Of a stretch of DNA of 64,000 bases, positions 1 through 13,925 are shown piece after piece. This DNA is from Staphylococcus warneri (lineage in GTDB: Bacteria > Bacillota > Bacilli > Staphylococcales > Staphylococcaceae): contig NZ_LR134269.1 in NCBI RefSeq assembly GCF_900636385.1, positions 1-64,000 of the forward strand, given 5' to 3'. The translations under genes were made by a program, and so were the position numbers. Every line of letters starts with the position of its first letter. Position 1 is the first letter of the stretch. The notes below the pieces were generated by a model. It searched no databases. It was not told the origin of the DNA and was given only the letters and a program-made list of their open reading frames with translations.

Positions 1-1365
1 ATGTCTGAAAAAGAAATTTGGGAAAAAGTATTAGACCTCGCCAAAGAACGAATTTCAAAAATTAGTTTTGATACTTTCGTAAAAGATACGCAACTCTATT
101 CACTCCAAAATGATAAAGCCATCGTATTAGTCAGTGAATCTTTCAATGCGAATTGGCTCAATCAAAAATATAGTGAGATTATGCAAAGCATCATATATGA
201 AGTGATCGGTTATGAAGTCGAACCTCGTTTTATAACTGAAGAAGAACTGTCAAAATATATGAACGCCGATCAAAAACAACCTGAAGAACCTGCAGCTCAA
301 GAAACTAAACAACATCAAAATGTCGATAACCCAGGTGGTATTGAACAATTTAATACACACAATACGTTTGACACATTTGTAATCGGACCAGGCAACCGTT
401 TTCCACATGCTGCGAGTTTAGCAGTAGCAGAAGCACCAGCCGAAGCATACAATCCATTATTTATTTATGGTGGAGTTGGATTAGGAAAGACTCATCTAAT
501 GCATGCCATTGGACATCATGTTTTGAGTAATAATCCTAATGCTAATGTGATTTATACATCTAGTGAAAAGTTTACAAACGAATTTATTAAGTCAATTCGT
601 GATAACCAAGGTGATGCTTTTAGAGAGAAATACCGTAATATCGACGTTTTACTAATCGATGATATACAGTTCATTCAAAATAAGGAGCAAACACAAGAGG
701 AATTCTTCCATACTTTCAATGAATTGCATAACAATAATAAACAAATTGTTATTTCTAGTGACCGTCCACCAAAAGAGATCTCAAAATTATCAGATCGACT
801 TCGTTCTCGCTTTGAATGGGGCTTAATTGTGGATATTACACCACCAGATTATGAAACAAGAATGGCTATTCTACAGAAAAAGATTGAAGAAGAGAATTTA
901 GATATACCAATGGAATCTTTAAACTACATTGCTAATCAAATTCAATCCAATATTCGTGAACTTGAAGGTGCTTTAACACGTTTACTAGCATATTCACAAT
1001 TACAAGGTAAACCTATCACGACTGAATTAGCTGCGGAAGCTTTAAAAGATATTATACAAGCACCTAAATCTAAAAAGATTACCATTCAAGATATACAAAA
1101 AGTCGTTGGACAATACTATAACGTTCGCATAGAGGACTTTAGTGCCAAAAAGCGTACGAAATCTATTGCCTATCCACGACAAATAGCGATGTATCTTTCA
1201 CGTGAACTTACAGATTTTTCATTACCTAAGATTGGTGAAGAGTTTGGTGGGCGTGATCATACAACCGTGATTCATGCTCACGAAAAAATTGTAAATGATA
1301 TTAAAGCAGATCCTACATTTAAACAAGAAGTGGAAAATTTAGAAAAAGAAATTAGAAACCAATAG
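1..1365 (+). CDS. dnaA: Chromosomal replication initiator DnaA
   Basis: DnaA binds 9-bp boxes at oriC and, as an ATP-driven filament, opens the origin and recruits helicase. The 454-residue protein has the family layout: an N-terminal interaction domain (about residues 1-85), a short Q/E-rich linker (about 90-115), an AAA+ core with Walker [10 protein letters not shown] near 157-165 and Walker B LLIDDIQ near 217-223, and the C-terminal DNA-binding signature [12 protein letters not shown] near 417-428. Length matches staphylococcal orthologues (about 453). The ATG is the first base of the window, so its promoter and ribosome-binding site are outside. oriC and dnaN follow directly. Identification is certain. 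Confidence 0.99.
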   Translation: MSEKEIWEKVLDLAKERISKISFDTFVKDTQLYSLQNDKAIVLVSESFNANWLNQKYSEIMQSIIYEVIGYEVEPRFITEEELSKYMNADQKQPEEPAAQETKQHQNVDNPGGIEQFNTHNTFDTFVIGPGNRFPHAASLAVAEAPAEAYNPLFIYGGVGLGKTHLMHAIGHHVLSNNPNANVIYTSSEKFTNEFIKSIRDNQGDAFREKYRNIDVLLIDDIQFIQNKEQTQEEFFHTFNELHNNNKQIVISSDRPPKEISKLSDRLRSRFEWGLIVDITPPDYETRMAILQKKIEEENLDIPMESLNYIANQIQSNIRELEGALTRLLAYSQLQGKPITTELAAEALKDIIQAPKSKKITIQDIQKVVGQYYNVRIEDFSAKKRTKSIAYPRQIAMYLSRELTDFSLPKIGEEFGGRDHTTVIHAHEKIVNDIKADPTFKQEVENLEKEIRNQ

Positions 1366-1686
1366 TTGGGAAATAATTTAAAAACTTGAGCTGTTATAGT
1401 ACAGTTCGAATTGAAGATTAAAATTGATTATAAAAGGGAATAATTACATCGAAAAAACATTCATCATTTTGTTGGCGTTGTATGATTCTAAAAAAATAAT
1501 CAAGTTGTGGATTGTGGACAATGTTGAAAAGGTGTACACAATATACACACTTTATCCACATGTGTATAACTTTGCTATGTCAGACTTATTGTCACTTATC
1601 CACTAATTCACAGGCCCTACTACTATTACTATGAATTTAAAACCTATATAATTATATATAAACGACTGGAAGGAGTTTAAATTTTA
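1366..1686. other. oriC: Origin of replication oriC (dnaA-dnaN intergenic region)
   Basis: This gap holds clustered DnaA boxes: a perfect TTATCCACA at 1552-1560; TGTGTATAA at 1561-1569 (reverse of TTATACACA) immediately adjacent; TTATCCACT at 1596-1604; and the weaker TGTGGACAA at 1513-1521. After the last box come a GC cluster (GGCCC, 1613-1617), a trinucleotide tract TAC TAC TAT TAC TAT GAA (1618-1635) resembling the DnaA-trio element described in Bacillus, and an A/T-rich stretch to about 1660 that would be the unwinding element. The order box, GC cluster, trio, AT-rich DNA matches the known basal unwinding system. No gene is credible here. Confidence 0.93.
1618..1635 (+). promoter_or_regulatory. 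DnaA-trio-like strand-loading element
   Basis: Six consecutive trinucleotides (TAC TAC TAT TAC TAT GAA) follow the GC cluster and the DnaA box at 1596-1604. In B. subtilis such trios guide DnaA from the double-stranded box onto a single strand. The assignment rests on position and repeat pattern. Confidence 0.7.
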
Positions 1687-2820
1687 ATGATGGAATTCAC
1701 TATTAAAAGAGATTATTTTATTAATCAACTAAACGATACATTAAAAGCTATTTCACCTAGAACAACTTTACCAATTCTTACTGGTATTAAAATTGACGCT
1801 AAAGATAATGAAGTCATTTTGACTGGATCAGATTCTGAGATCTCAATTGAAATCTCAATACCAAAACAAATAGATGGTGAAGATATTGTTGATATTTCAG
1901 AAACAGGATCAGTTGTACTTCCTGGTCGTTTCTTCGTTGATATTATTAAAAAATTACCAGGTAAAGATGTTAAATTATCTACTAATGAGCAATTCCAAAC
2001 ACTCATTACATCTGGTCATTCTGAATTCAACTTAAGTGGTTTAGATCCAGATCAATATCCACTATTACCAGAAGTATCAAGAGATGACGCTATTCAATTA
2101 TCTGTAAAAGTACTAAAAAATATCATTGCACAAACTAATTTTGCAGTGTCCACCTCAGAAACACGCCCAGTATTAACTGGTGTGAATTGGCTTATACAAG
2201 ATAATGAATTAATATGCACAGCAACTGACTCACACCGCTTGGCTGTAAGAAAGTTAAAATTAGAAGATACATCTGAAAATAAAAATGTCATCATTCCTGG
2301 TAAAGCTTTATCTGAATTAAATAAAATTATGAGCGATAGTGATGAAGATATTGATATTTTCTTCGCATCTAACCAAGTATTATTTAGAGTAGGTCATGTT
2401 AATTTCATTTCTCGTTTATTAGAAGGTCATTATCCAGATACAACGCGTTTATTCCCTGAAAACTATGAAATCAAATTAGGAATTAACAATGGTGAGTTTT
2501 ACCATGCGATTGATCGTGCATCATTATTAGCTAGAGAAGGCGGTAATAATGTCATCAAATTAAGCACTGGTAATGAAGTTGTTGAACTATCATCAACGTC
2601 TCCAGAAATTGGTACTGTAAAAGAAGAAGTGACAGCAACTGATGTAGAAGGTGGCAATCTTAAAATTTCGTTCAACTCAAAATATATGATGGATGCATTA
2701 AAAGCGATTGATAATGACGAAGTCGAAGTCGAATTCTTTGGTACGATGAAACCATTCATCTTAAAACCTAAAGACGATGACTCAGTCACTCAATTGATCT
2801 TACCAATCCGTACTTACTAA
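1687..2820 (+). CDS. dnaN: DNA polymerase III beta sliding clamp
   Basis: The clamp encircles DNA and tethers the replicative polymerase and repair factors. The 377-residue product begins MMEFTIKRDYF and ends LILPIRTY, like S. aureus DnaN, with three repeated clamp domains of about 120 residues. The GGAAGGAG at 1668-1675 is suitably spaced from ATG 1687; the adjacent ATG 1690 could also serve. It sits downstream of oriC as in nearly all Firmicutes and ends at a strong terminator (2845-2884). Confidence 0.99.
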   Translation: MMEFTIKRDYFINQLNDTLKAISPRTTLPILTGIKIDAKDNEVILTGSDSEISIEISIPKQIDGEDIVDISETGSVVLPGRFFVDIIKKLPGKDVKLSTNEQFQTLITSGHSEFNLSGLDPDQYPLLPEVSRDDAIQLSVKVLKNIIAQTNFAVSTSETRPVLTGVNWLIQDNELICTATDSHRLAVRKLKLEDTSENKNVIIPGKALSELNKIMSDSDEDIDIFFASNQVLFRVGHVNFISRLLEGHYPDTTRLFPENYEIKLGINNGEFYHAIDRASLLAREGGNNVIKLSTGNEVVELSSTSPEIGTVKEEVTATDVEGGNLKISFNSKYMMDALKAIDNDEVEVEFFGTMKPFILKPKDDDSVTQLILPIRTY

Positions 2821-2844
2821 TCAATATTTAAAAGCGAAAATAAA

Positions 2845-2884
2845 TAATAGCTGAGACACGATTAAATGTCTCAGCTATTTTTAA
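2845..2884 (+). terminator. Rho-independent terminator of dnaN
   Basis: Inverted repeat AATAGCTGAGACA / TGTCTCAGCTATT with a short loop, followed by a T-run. It separates dnaA-dnaN from the yaaA-recF-gyrBA operon. Confidence 0.92.
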
Positions 2885-3161
2885 TTTAAAATTCATTTTA
2901 AAGTGTGTGAGCCTTTCTTTAAGCGTAAGAAAATATTTTTAGGAGGAATTTTTATCGATTTATAGAAAAATGAGCTAATATACCCTTTAAAATTAAAATG
3001 ACGTTAATACATAACTAAAAAAAGTAATGGAAACAGCCATTAAATTTAAAATAGAGACATTATCACAATAAGTAAACGTTTACATTCTTTGTTTCACATG
3101 AAATTTGAGCGCAAAACAGGTATAATATATTAATGACATAAAAAGAAATGGAGTGATGAAT
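2885..3161 (+). promoter_or_regulatory. yaaA-recF-gyrB-gyrA upstream region with cre-like palindrome and promoter
   Basis: This 277-bp gap has no gene. AGTAAACGTTTACA (3071-3084) contains a perfect 12-bp palindrome and matches the catabolite-response-element consensus at 13 of 14 positions. TATAAT at 3121-3126 is a likely -10 box; no good -35 is apparent at standard spacing. The region just before the TTG at 3162 holds the ribosome-binding site GGAGTG (3150-3155). Confidence 0.5.
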
Positions 3162-3398
3162 TTGATTCAAGAAGTTGTTGTAGAAGGTGACATTACTTTA
3201 GGTCAATTTCTGAAAACAGAAGGTATCATTGAATCAGGTGGCCAAGCAAAATGGTTCCTACAAGATTTCGAGGTTTTAATTAATGGTCAACGTGAAGTTA
3301 GACGTGGCAAAAAATTAGAACATCATGATCGAATTGATATACCTGAATTACCTGAAGATACGGGTGCTTTTTTAATCATTCACCAAGGTGAACAATGA
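3162..3398 (+). CDS. yaaA: S4-domain RNA-binding protein YaaA
   Basis: A small S4-domain protein invariably found between dnaN and recF in Firmicutes; it is thought to bind RNA, possibly in ribosome assembly. I place the start at TTG 3162, giving 78 residues beginning [10 protein letters not shown] as in S. aureus and correctly spaced from GGAGTG at 3150-3155. In-frame GTG 3153 and ATG 3156 lie within or against that site and are less likely. The S4 core (about residues 10-60) includes GGQAKWFL and VLINGQ. The stop overlaps recF by 4 bp (ATGA), suggesting coupled translation. Confidence 0.93.
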   Translation: MIQEVVVEGDITLGQFLKTEGIIESGGQAKWFLQDFEVLINGQREVRRGKKLEHHDRIDIPELPEDTGAFLIIHQGEQ

Positions 3399-4510
3399 AA
3401 CTAAATACACTCCAATTGGAAAACTATCGTAACTATGAACAGGTTACAATCGATTGTCATCCTGAAGTGAATATTCTCATAGGTGAGAATGCACAAGGAA
3501 AGACGAATCTCCTTGAATCAATTTACACTTTAGCTTTGGCAAAAAGCCATAGAACTTCTAATGACAAGGAACTCATACGTTTTGATTCTGAGTATGCTAA
3601 AATAGAAGGTGAGCTAAATTATAGACATGGCACAATGCCACTGACGATGTTCATTACTAAAAGAGGTAAGCAAGTGAAGGTCAACCACTTAGAGCAAAGT
3701 AGACTAACACAATATATCGGGCATCTAAATGTGGTTCTTTTTGCGCCGGAAGATTTGAATATCGTCAAAGGATCACCTCTAATACGCCGTCGTTTTATAG
3801 ACATGGAATTAGGACAAATATCAGCAGTCTATTTAAGCGATCTTTCTCAATATCAACGTATTTTAAAACAAAAGAACAATTACCTAAAGCAACTACAAAT
3901 TGGTAATAAGACTGACACAACTATGTTGGAAGTCTTAAATCAACAATTTGCTGAATATGCGTTAAAGGTGACGTTGCGTCGTGAACATTTTATTAAAGAA
4001 CTAGAACAATTAGCTCAACCCATTCATGCAGGTATTACGAATGAGCGTGAACAATTGGCGCTTAAATATTTACCAAGTTTGAAATTAAGTCATCAGGACC
4101 AAACGGAATCAGAAATGTTAGAAGAGATTCTGACATTACTTAATGACAATCTTCAAAGAGAGAAAGATCGTGGTGTGTGTCTTTTTGGACCACATCGTGA
4201 CGATTTAGGTTTTAATGTTAACGGCATGGATGCGCAAACGTATGGTTCACAAGGTCAACAGAGAACAACCGCATTGTCAATTAAATTAGCTGAAATTGAA
4301 CTAATGAATATAGAAGTTGGAGAATATCCAATTTTATTACTAGATGATGTGTTGAGTGAATTAGATGACTCACGTCAAACGCACTTATTGAGTACAATTC
4401 AACATAAAGTACAGACATTTGTAACTACGACATCCGTAGACGGTATTGATCATGAAATCATGAATAATGCTAAGTTATACCGTATAAATCAAGGTGAAAT
4501 TATAAAGTAA
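3395..4510 (+). CDS. recF: DNA repair ATPase RecF
   Basis: RecF is an SMC-like ATPase that with RecO and RecR loads RecA at single-strand gaps. The 371-residue protein has an N-terminal Walker [13 protein letters not shown] (about residues 29-40), an ABC-type signature region near [13 protein letters not shown] (about 287-299) and Walker [12 protein letters not shown] (about 312-322). Length is typical. It overlaps yaaA by 4 bp and is followed 9 bp later by gyrB, so it is co-transcribed with the gyrase genes. Confidence 0.98.
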   Translation: MKLNTLQLENYRNYEQVTIDCHPEVNILIGENAQGKTNLLESIYTLALAKSHRTSNDKELIRFDSEYAKIEGELNYRHGTMPLTMFITKRGKQVKVNHLEQSRLTQYIGHLNVVLFAPEDLNIVKGSPLIRRRFIDMELGQISAVYLSDLSQYQRILKQKNNYLKQLQIGNKTDTTMLEVLNQQFAEYALKVTLRREHFIKELEQLAQPIHAGITNEREQLALKYLPSLKLSHQDQTESEMLEEILTLLNDNLQREKDRGVCLFGPHRDDLGFNVNGMDAQTYGSQGQQRTTALSIKLAEIELMNIEVGEYPILLLDDVLSELDDSRQTHLLSTIQHKVQTFVTTTSVDGIDHEIMNNAKLYRINQGEIIK

Positions 4511-6454
<1,944 letters not shown>

Positions 6455-6490
6455 GCACTATGAACTGAACTTTTGAAGGAGGATCTCTTG

Positions 6491-9169
6491 ATGGCTGAAT
6501 TACCTCAATCAAGAATTAATGAACGAAATATAACCAATGAAATGCGCGAATCATTCCTAGACTATGCAATGAGTGTTATCGTTTCTCGTGCATTACCAGA
6601 CGTCAGAGATGGATTAAAACCAGTACATCGTCGTATACTGTACGGATTAAACGAACAAGGTATGACTCCAGACAAGCCATATAAAAAATCCGCACGTATC
6701 GTTGGGGATGTTATGGGTAAATATCACCCACATGGTGACTCATCTATTTACGAGGCTATGGTAAGAATGGCACAAGAATTCAGTTATCGTTATCCACTTG
6801 TGGATGGACAAGGTAACTTTGGTTCCATGGATGGTGATGGCGCAGCTGCCATGCGTTATACCGAAGCACGTATGACTAAAATTACTCTAGAATTACTACG
6901 TGATATTAATAAAGATACAATTGATTTTATTGATAACTATGATGGTAACGAAAGAGAGCCGTCAGTCTTACCTGCACGTTTCCCTAACTTATTAGTCAAT
7001 GGTGCGGCAGGTATCGCCGTAGGTATGGCGACTAATATACCACCTCATAATTTGACAGAGGTGATTGATGGCGTACTTAGTTTAAGTAAGAACCCAGACA
7101 TCTCAATCAGTGAATTAATGGAAGATATTCAAGGTCCAGATTTTCCAACTGCTGGTCTTATCTTAGGTAAAAGTGGTATTAGACGTGCTTATGAAACAGG
7201 TAGAGGTTCTATACAAATGCGCTCACGTGCTGAAATTGAAGAACGTGGTGGCGGACGTCAACGTATTGTTGTTACAGAAATTCCATTCCAAGTTAACAAG
7301 GCACGAATGATCGAAAAAATTGCTGAACTTGTACGTGATAAAAAAATTGATGGTATTACTGACTTACGTGACGAAACAAGTTTACGTACAGGTGTAAGAG
7401 TTGTTATTGATATTCGTAAGGATGCTAACGCAAGTGTTATCTTAAATAACTTATATAAACAAACACCGTTACAAACATCATTTGGTGTGAATATGATTGC
7501 CTTAGTCAATGGCAGACCTAAGTTGATTAATCTTAAAGAAGCATTAGTCCATTACTTAGAACATCAAAAAACGGTTGTACGTAGACGTACAGAATATAAT
7601 TTAAGAAAAGCAAAAGACCGTGCTCATATCTTAGAAGGTTTAAGAATTGCACTTGATCATATTGATGAAATTATTAGTACGATTCGTGAATCTGAAACAG
7701 ATAAAGTGGCAATGGAGAGCTTACAAGAACGCTTCAAATTATCTGAAAGACAAGCACAAGCTATCTTAGATATGCGTTTAAGACGTTTAACTGGTTTAGA
7801 AAGAGACAAAATTGAATCAGAATATAACGAATTATTAGCTTATATTGATGAATTAGAAGCGATTTTAGCGGATGAAGAAGTATTACTACAATTAGTTCGT
7901 GACGAATTAACAGAAATTAAAGAACGTTATGGTGACGAACGTCGTACAGAAATTCAACTTGGCGGATTAGATGATTTAGAAGATGAAGATTTAATTCCAG
8001 AAGAACAAATTGTAATTACATTAAGTCATAACAATTATATTAAACGTCTTCCAGTATCTACATATCGTGCCCAAAACCGTGGTGGTCGTGGTGTACAAGG
8101 TATGAATACATTAGAAGAAGACTTTGTGAGTCAATTAGTAACTTTAAGTACTCACGACAATGTCTTATTCTTTACGAATAAAGGTCGCGTATACAAACTT
8201 AAAGGTTACGAAGTACCAGAATTATCTCGTCAATCCAAAGGTATCCCAATTGTTAATGCGATTGAACTTGAAAATGATGAAAGTATTAGCACAATGATTG
8301 CTGTTAAAAACCTTGAAAGTGAAGACGATTACCTAGTATTTGCAACACGTAAAGGTATCGTTAAACGATCATCATTAAGTAACTTCTCTCGTATTAATAA
8401 GAACGGTAAAATTGCGATTAACTTTAAAGAAGATGATGAGTTAATTGCAGTTAGACTAACAGATGGTGAAGAAGATATCCTTATTGGTACTGCACATGCT
8501 TCATTGATTAGATTCTCTGAAAAAGCATTACGTCCACTTGGCCGTACAGCAGCAGGTGTGAAAGGTATCACATTACGTGAAGGTGATGAAGTAGTCGGTT
8601 TAGATGTCGCACATGCGAATAGTGAAGATGAAGTATTAGTTGTTACTGAAAATGGATACGGTAAACGTACACCAGTTGCTGATTACCGATTATCAAATCG
8701 TGGCGGTAAAGGTATTAAGACGGCAACAATTACAGAACGTAATGGTAATATCGTGTGTATTACAACTGTTACAGGTGAAGAAGACTTAATGGTTGTAACG
8801 AATGCAGGTGTGATTATACGTCTAGATGTACATGACATCTCACAAAATGGTCGTTCTGCACAAGGTGTTCGACTTATGCGTTTAGGTGATGACCAATTTG
8901 TTTCAACAGTAGCTAAAGTAAAACAAGAAGATGACGCTGATGAAGCAGAATCAGATATTGAAAGTGATAATGCTCAAGGTGAGTCTAGTAACGAAGAAGT
9001 TATCGAAGGTGGCGCACCAGGCAAAGCGATTCAAACTGAAGTTACTGATGAAGAACAAGGTTCAGAAGACACTCAAGATGGTGATGAACGAATCGAAGTA
9101 AGACAAGACTTTATGGATCGTGTAAATGAAGATATCAAAAACGATTCAGAAGATAATGAAGATGAATAA
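6491..9169 (+). CDS. gyrA: DNA gyrase subunit A
   Basis: The breakage-reunion subunit of gyrase, 892 residues. The start is ATG 6491 ([13 protein letters not shown]), because AAGGAGG lies at 6476-6482; the upstream in-frame TTG at 6473 would put that site inside the coding sequence. The catalytic tyrosine lies in AMRYTEARM (about residue 123). The quinolone-resistance region reads [17 protein letters not shown], with Ser84 and Glu88 intact, so no classical fluoroquinolone mutation is present. The C-terminal DNA-wrapping beta-propeller contains the GyrA box QNRGGRG. A very acidic tail of about 70 residues closes the protein. Terminator at 9189-9226. Confidence 0.98.
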   Translation: MAELPQSRINERNITNEMRESFLDYAMSVIVSRALPDVRDGLKPVHRRILYGLNEQGMTPDKPYKKSARIVGDVMGKYHPHGDSSIYEAMVRMAQEFSYRYPLVDGQGNFGSMDGDGAAAMRYTEARMTKITLELLRDINKDTIDFIDNYDGNEREPSVLPARFPNLLVNGAAGIAVGMATNIPPHNLTEVIDGVLSLSKNPDISISELMEDIQGPDFPTAGLILGKSGIRRAYETGRGSIQMRSRAEIEERGGGRQRIVVTEIPFQVNKARMIEKIAELVRDKKIDGITDLRDETSLRTGVRVVIDIRKDANASVILNNLYKQTPLQTSFGVNMIALVNGRPKLINLKEALVHYLEHQKTVVRRRTEYNLRKAKDRAHILEGLRIALDHIDEIISTIRESETDKVAMESLQERFKLSERQAQAILDMRLRRLTGLERDKIESEYNELLAYIDELEAILADEEVLLQLVRDELTEIKERYGDERRTEIQLGGLDDLEDEDLIPEEQIVITLSHNNYIKRLPVSTYRAQNRGGRGVQGMNTLEEDFVSQLVTLSTHDNVLFFTNKGRVYKLKGYEVPELSRQSKGIPIVNAIELENDESISTMIAVKNLESEDDYLVFATRKGIVKRSSLSNFSRINKNGKIAINFKEDDELIAVRLTDGEEDILIGTAHASLIRFSEKALRPLGRTAAGVKGITLREGDEVVGLDVAHANSEDEVLVVTENGYGKRTPVADYRLSNRGGKGIKTATITERNGNIVCITTVTGEEDLMVVTNAGVIIRLDVHDISQNGRSAQGVRLMRLGDDQFVSTVAKVKQEDDADEAESDIESDNAQGESSNEEVIEGGAPGKAIQTEVTDEEQGSEDTQDGDERIEVRQDFMDRVNEDIKNDSEDNEDE

Positions 9170-9188
9170 ACCATAATATAAAGTAGAA

Positions 9189-9226
9189 AATAAGACTCCC
9201 CTATCATCAGGGGAGTCTTATTTTTA
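9189..9226 (+). terminator. Terminator of gyrA
   Basis: AATAAGACTCCCCT / AGGGGAGTCTTATT stem with a short loop and a T-run. Ends the yaaA-recF-gyrB-gyrA operon. Confidence 0.93.
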
Positions 9227-9232
9227 TGTAAT

Positions 9233-9276
9233 AAAAAGGGATATGGCGACTGTTAAATGTGACCATATTCCCTATA
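9233..9276 (-). terminator. Terminator of nnrD
   Basis: On the minus strand GGGAATATGG pairs with CCATATCCC and is followed by TTTTTATT. It lies just beyond the nnrD stop and back-to-back with the gyrA terminator. Confidence 0.8.
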
Positions 9277-9280
9277 TAAG

Positions 9281-10093
9281 CTATTCTTCTAATTGTTTCA
9301 TTGCGAATGGAATTTCATTGATTAAACGTGATGGTGGTACGACATACATTGTTTCAGAAAGCTTTTCTCCGATATAACTATGTGTATATGTGGCACTCAT
9401 CACCGCTTCTTTTATACTGTCAAATTGGCCTACGAAGCTAGTAATCATTCCTGCTAAAGTATCTCCCATACCACCAGTTGCCATAGCTGGGCTACCGATA
9501 GATAGTTTATAATCTTCATTTCTAAAGTAAATCTCAGTACCATGTTTTTTTAGAACAACTGTCGCGCCAATACGATCAACCGCTTCACGATTACGCTCAT
9601 AAGTTTGTTCTTCAATTGGGATACCACTTAAACGTTCCCACTCTTTTTGATGTGGCGTAAAAATTACTCGACATGAAGGTAGTTGAGGTTTAAGTTTACT
9701 AAAAATAGTAATAGCATCACCGTCTACTATTAAATTCTGATGAGGTTGGATGTTTTGTAATAGGAAAGTAATGGCATTATTTCCTTTAAAGTCTACACCA
9801 AGTCCAGGTCCAATTAAGATACTGTCTGTCATTTCAATCATTTTAGTAAGCATCTTTGTATCGTTAATATCGATAACCATTGCTTCCGGGCATCGAGAAT
9901 GTAATGCAGCATGATTAGTTGGGTGTGTTGCTACAGTAATTAAACCACTACCACTAAATACACATGCACGTGCTGCTAACATGATTGCACCACCTAAATT
10001 AGCAGATCCACCAATTAATAGGATTTTACCGTAATCACCTTTATGAGACTCTTCTTTTCTTTTAGGAATATTAATAGTATCTAAAGTTTCCAT
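9281..10093 (-). CDS. nnrD: ADP-dependent (S)-NAD(P)H-hydrate dehydratase
   Basis: Repairs hydrated, damaged NADH/NADPH at the expense of ADP; a ribokinase-like fold enzyme of the YjeF C-terminal/CARKD family. The 270-residue protein shows GDYGKILLIGGSANLGGA near the N-terminus, VDGDAI in the middle, and the signature GSPAMATGGMGDTLAGMI (about residues 210-227) that binds nucleotide. It is the stand-alone dehydratase without the epimerase domain, as usual in staphylococci. AAAAGGAGGT precedes the ATG. It is transcribed toward gyrA and divergently from hutH. Confidence 0.95.
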   Translation of the reverse strand: METLDTINIPKRKEESHKGDYGKILLIGGSANLGGAIMLAARACVFSGSGLITVATHPTNHAALHSRCPEAMVIDINDTKMLTKMIEMTDSILIGPGLGVDFKGNNAITFLLQNIQPHQNLIVDGDAITIFSKLKPQLPSCRVIFTPHQKEWERLSGIPIEEQTYERNREAVDRIGATVVLKKHGTEIYFRNEDYKLSIGSPAMATGGMGDTLAGMITSFVGQFDSIKEAVMSATYTHSYIGEKLSETMYVVPPSRLINEIPFAMKQLEE

Positions 10094-10426
10094 CTACCTA
10101 AACCTCCTTTTACCGGATTATCTATTTCTATTATACAAACCGGTTTATGTTCATTGATTCATTTGATATTGAATATAAGTCACAACGATGTGTGTGCTTT
10201 TAAATACAATAAAAAATACTATACCTGTAATACACTTTCGTCAATAGAAATTTAAGAAATGTAACGATATATATACCAAGTATAACAATGACAATATTTT
10301 AGTGTATTAAATAATTAAATTGTTAATGTATTATAAAAATTGTAAAAAGTATTGTTTATATAAAAATGAAAACGTATACTTTTTGATAATGGAAGTTTTA
10401 ATTCTACATAAAGGGGAGCTGTTTCT
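10094..10426. promoter_or_regulatory. nnrD/hutH divergent intergenic region with cre site
   Basis: 333 bp without a gene, very A/T-rich. TGAAAACGTATACT at 10367-10380 matches the CcpA cre consensus (TGWAARCGYTWNCW) with one mismatch and lies 47 bp before hutH, suggesting carbon catabolite repression of histidine breakdown. AAAGGGGAG (about 10410-10418) is the hutH ribosome-binding site. Confidence 0.55.
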
Positions 10427-11926
10427 ATGACTTTATTTTTAAATGGAGAAGCTTTAACGATTGAAGATATTAAACAATTATTACACCAAGATTTAAAAAT
10501 TGAAATCACAGAGGAAGCATTAGAAAGAGTTAAAAAAAGTAGAAGTGTAGTAGAAAGAATTATTAATGATAAAGAAACCATTTATGGGATCACTACAGGG
10601 TTTGGTTTATTTAGTGATGTGCGTATTGATTCGACTCAATATAATGACTTACAAGTTAATTTAATACGTTCACACGCTTGTGGGATGGGTGAGCCATTTT
10701 CTGAAGAGGTATCACTCGTGATGATGATTTTACGTCTTAATACATTATTAAAAGGAAATTCAGGAGTAACGTTAGAATTGGTCGATCAGCTCAAATATTT
10801 CATTAATGAGCGTATTATTCCTGTCATTCCTCAACAAGGTTCACTCGGTGCCTCAGGTGATTTAGCACCATTATCTCATTTAGCTTTAGCACTTATTGGT
10901 GAAGGACTTGTTTACTTTAAAAATGAAGAAGTTGATAGTCGTTATGTCTTAAATGAATTAGGAAGAGCACCATTACATCTACAAGCTAAAGAAGGATTAG
11001 CATTAATTAATGGTACACAGGCTATGACTGCTCAAGGGGTTATTAATTATATTGAAGCGGAAGACCTAGGTTACCAAGCAGAGTGGATTGCGGCGCTCAC
11101 GCATCAAGCGTTAAATGGTATTGTTGATGCTTATGATCATAGAGTACATGCAGTTAGAAATAGTCAAGAACAAGTAGATGTCGCGGCACGTATGCGTGAT
11201 TGGTTAGCAGACTCGAAGTTAACAACAAGACAAGCTGAGATTCGTGTTCAAGATGCGTATTCTTTACGTTGTATTCCACAAATTCATGGCGCTAGTTATC
11301 AAGTGTTTAACTACGTAAAAGAAAAGTTAGAGTTTGAAATGAATGCTTCAAATGATAATCCACTTATCTTTGATGAAGACGGTGAAACAATAGTTATATC
11401 TGGTGGTAACTTCCATGGACAACCTATCGCCTTTGCGCTTGATCATTTGAAGTTAGGTGTCAGTGAATTAGCGAATGTTTCAGAACGACGTGTGGAACGA
11501 CTAGTGAATCCGCAATTGAATAACGGTCTACCTGCATTCTTAAGTCCTGAACCTGGTTTACAAAGTGGCGCGATGATTATGCAATATGCGGCTGCGAGCC
11601 TAGTTTCTGAGAATAAAACACTTGCACATCCAGCGAGTGTAGATTCTATACCATCTTCAGCTAACCAAGAAGATCATGTATCTATGGGAACGATTGCTTC
11701 AAGACATGGTTATCAAATGATTGAAAATGCACGACGAGTTATTGCGATTGAATGTATTATTGCGTTACAAGCAGTTGAGTTAAAAGGTGTCAATCAACTA
11801 TCACCTAAAACACGAGACAAATATGACGAATTTAGAAACATTGTGCCATCTATCAAACAGGATAGACAATTCCATAAGGACATAGAAGCCGTAGCACAGT
11901 ACTTAAAGGATAGTGCATATCATTAA
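10427..11926 (+). CDS. hutH: Histidine ammonia-lyase
   Basis: Removes ammonia from L-histidine to give trans-urocanate, the first step of the Hut pathway. The 499-residue protein matches family length and carries the [15 protein letters not shown] motif; its Ala142-Ser143-Gly144 cyclise into the electrophilic MIO cofactor. The N-terminal YGITTGFG and the substrate loop [11 protein letters not shown] are also present. It stands alone here with no hutU, hutI or hutG beside it, the usual staphylococcal arrangement. A cre-like site at 10367-10380 suggests glucose repression. The serS T-box transcript starts just downstream. Confidence 0.97.
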   Translation: MTLFLNGEALTIEDIKQLLHQDLKIEITEEALERVKKSRSVVERIINDKETIYGITTGFGLFSDVRIDSTQYNDLQVNLIRSHACGMGEPFSEEVSLVMMILRLNTLLKGNSGVTLELVDQLKYFINERIIPVIPQQGSLGASGDLAPLSHLALALIGEGLVYFKNEEVDSRYVLNELGRAPLHLQAKEGLALINGTQAMTAQGVINYIEAEDLGYQAEWIAALTHQALNGIVDAYDHRVHAVRNSQEQVDVAARMRDWLADSKLTTRQAEIRVQDAYSLRCIPQIHGASYQVFNYVKEKLEFEMNASNDNPLIFDEDGETIVISGGNFHGQPIAFALDHLKLGVSELANVSERRVERLVNPQLNNGLPAFLSPEPGLQSGAMIMQYAAASLVSENKTLAHPASVDSIPSSANQEDHVSMGTIASRHGYQMIENARRVIAIECIIALQAVELKGVNQLSPKTRDKYDEFRNIVPSIKQDRQFHKDIEAVAQYLKDSAYH

Positions 11927-11965
11927 TACATTCATAAAATGAAAATGATTGAATTTTAAAATAAC

Positions 11966-11994
11966 TTGAAAATTACAAAAAACTTTGCTATATT
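11966..11994 (+). promoter_or_regulatory. serS promoter
   Basis: TTGAAA (11966-11971), 17-bp spacer, TATATT (11989-11994): a good SigA promoter, beginning the T-box leader about 10 bp downstream. Confidence 0.75.
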
Positions 11995-12012
11995 GTGAGT
12001 AAGTTAATAAAA

Positions 12013-13595
<1,583 letters not shown>

Positions 13596-13626
13596 TTTAG
13601 ATTGTTAGCGAATGACTAGCTACACA

Positions 13627-13668
13627 ATGCGCGGTAATGAAGAGCCATCATTGCCGCGTATTTTTTTT
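13627..13668 (+). terminator. Terminator of serS
   Basis: GCGCGGTAATGA / TCATTGCCGCGT stem followed by eight T. Confidence 0.92.
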
Positions 13669-13925
13669 ATGCCAATAACCTAAAGTAAGAGGGTAGGGGA
13701 GGGACATTAAGTAAAATTCAGACGCAAAATAGTGTGGGTAATCTAACTATTTATAGAAAATTCTGTCATATTTAAAATGTTGTGATGACGGCATTTTAAA
13801 AGTGAGGTTTGTCTGACATCACACACACCGACGTCTAAAGTGATTGCCGTTTTCATCATTGTATATTAGACTTGAGTTTATTATTTAAACGTAAATGCGT
13901 TTGTAACTAGAAAGGGGGAGACAAG
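13669..13925 (+). promoter_or_regulatory. azlCD upstream region with possible structured leader
   Basis: No gene is visible. GATGACGGCA (13784-13793) can pair with TGCCGTTTTCATC (13845-13857) around an inner 50-nt segment, which could be a leader RNA fold, though no known riboswitch motif is recognisable. AAAGGGGGAG at about 13911-13920 is a strong ribosome-binding site for azlC. Confidence 0.3.

Noticed and set aside
1424-1606. 60-codon open frame within oriC
   Set aside because: It overlaps the DnaA boxes, has no family match and lies in the functional origin; chance opening in A/T-rich DNA.
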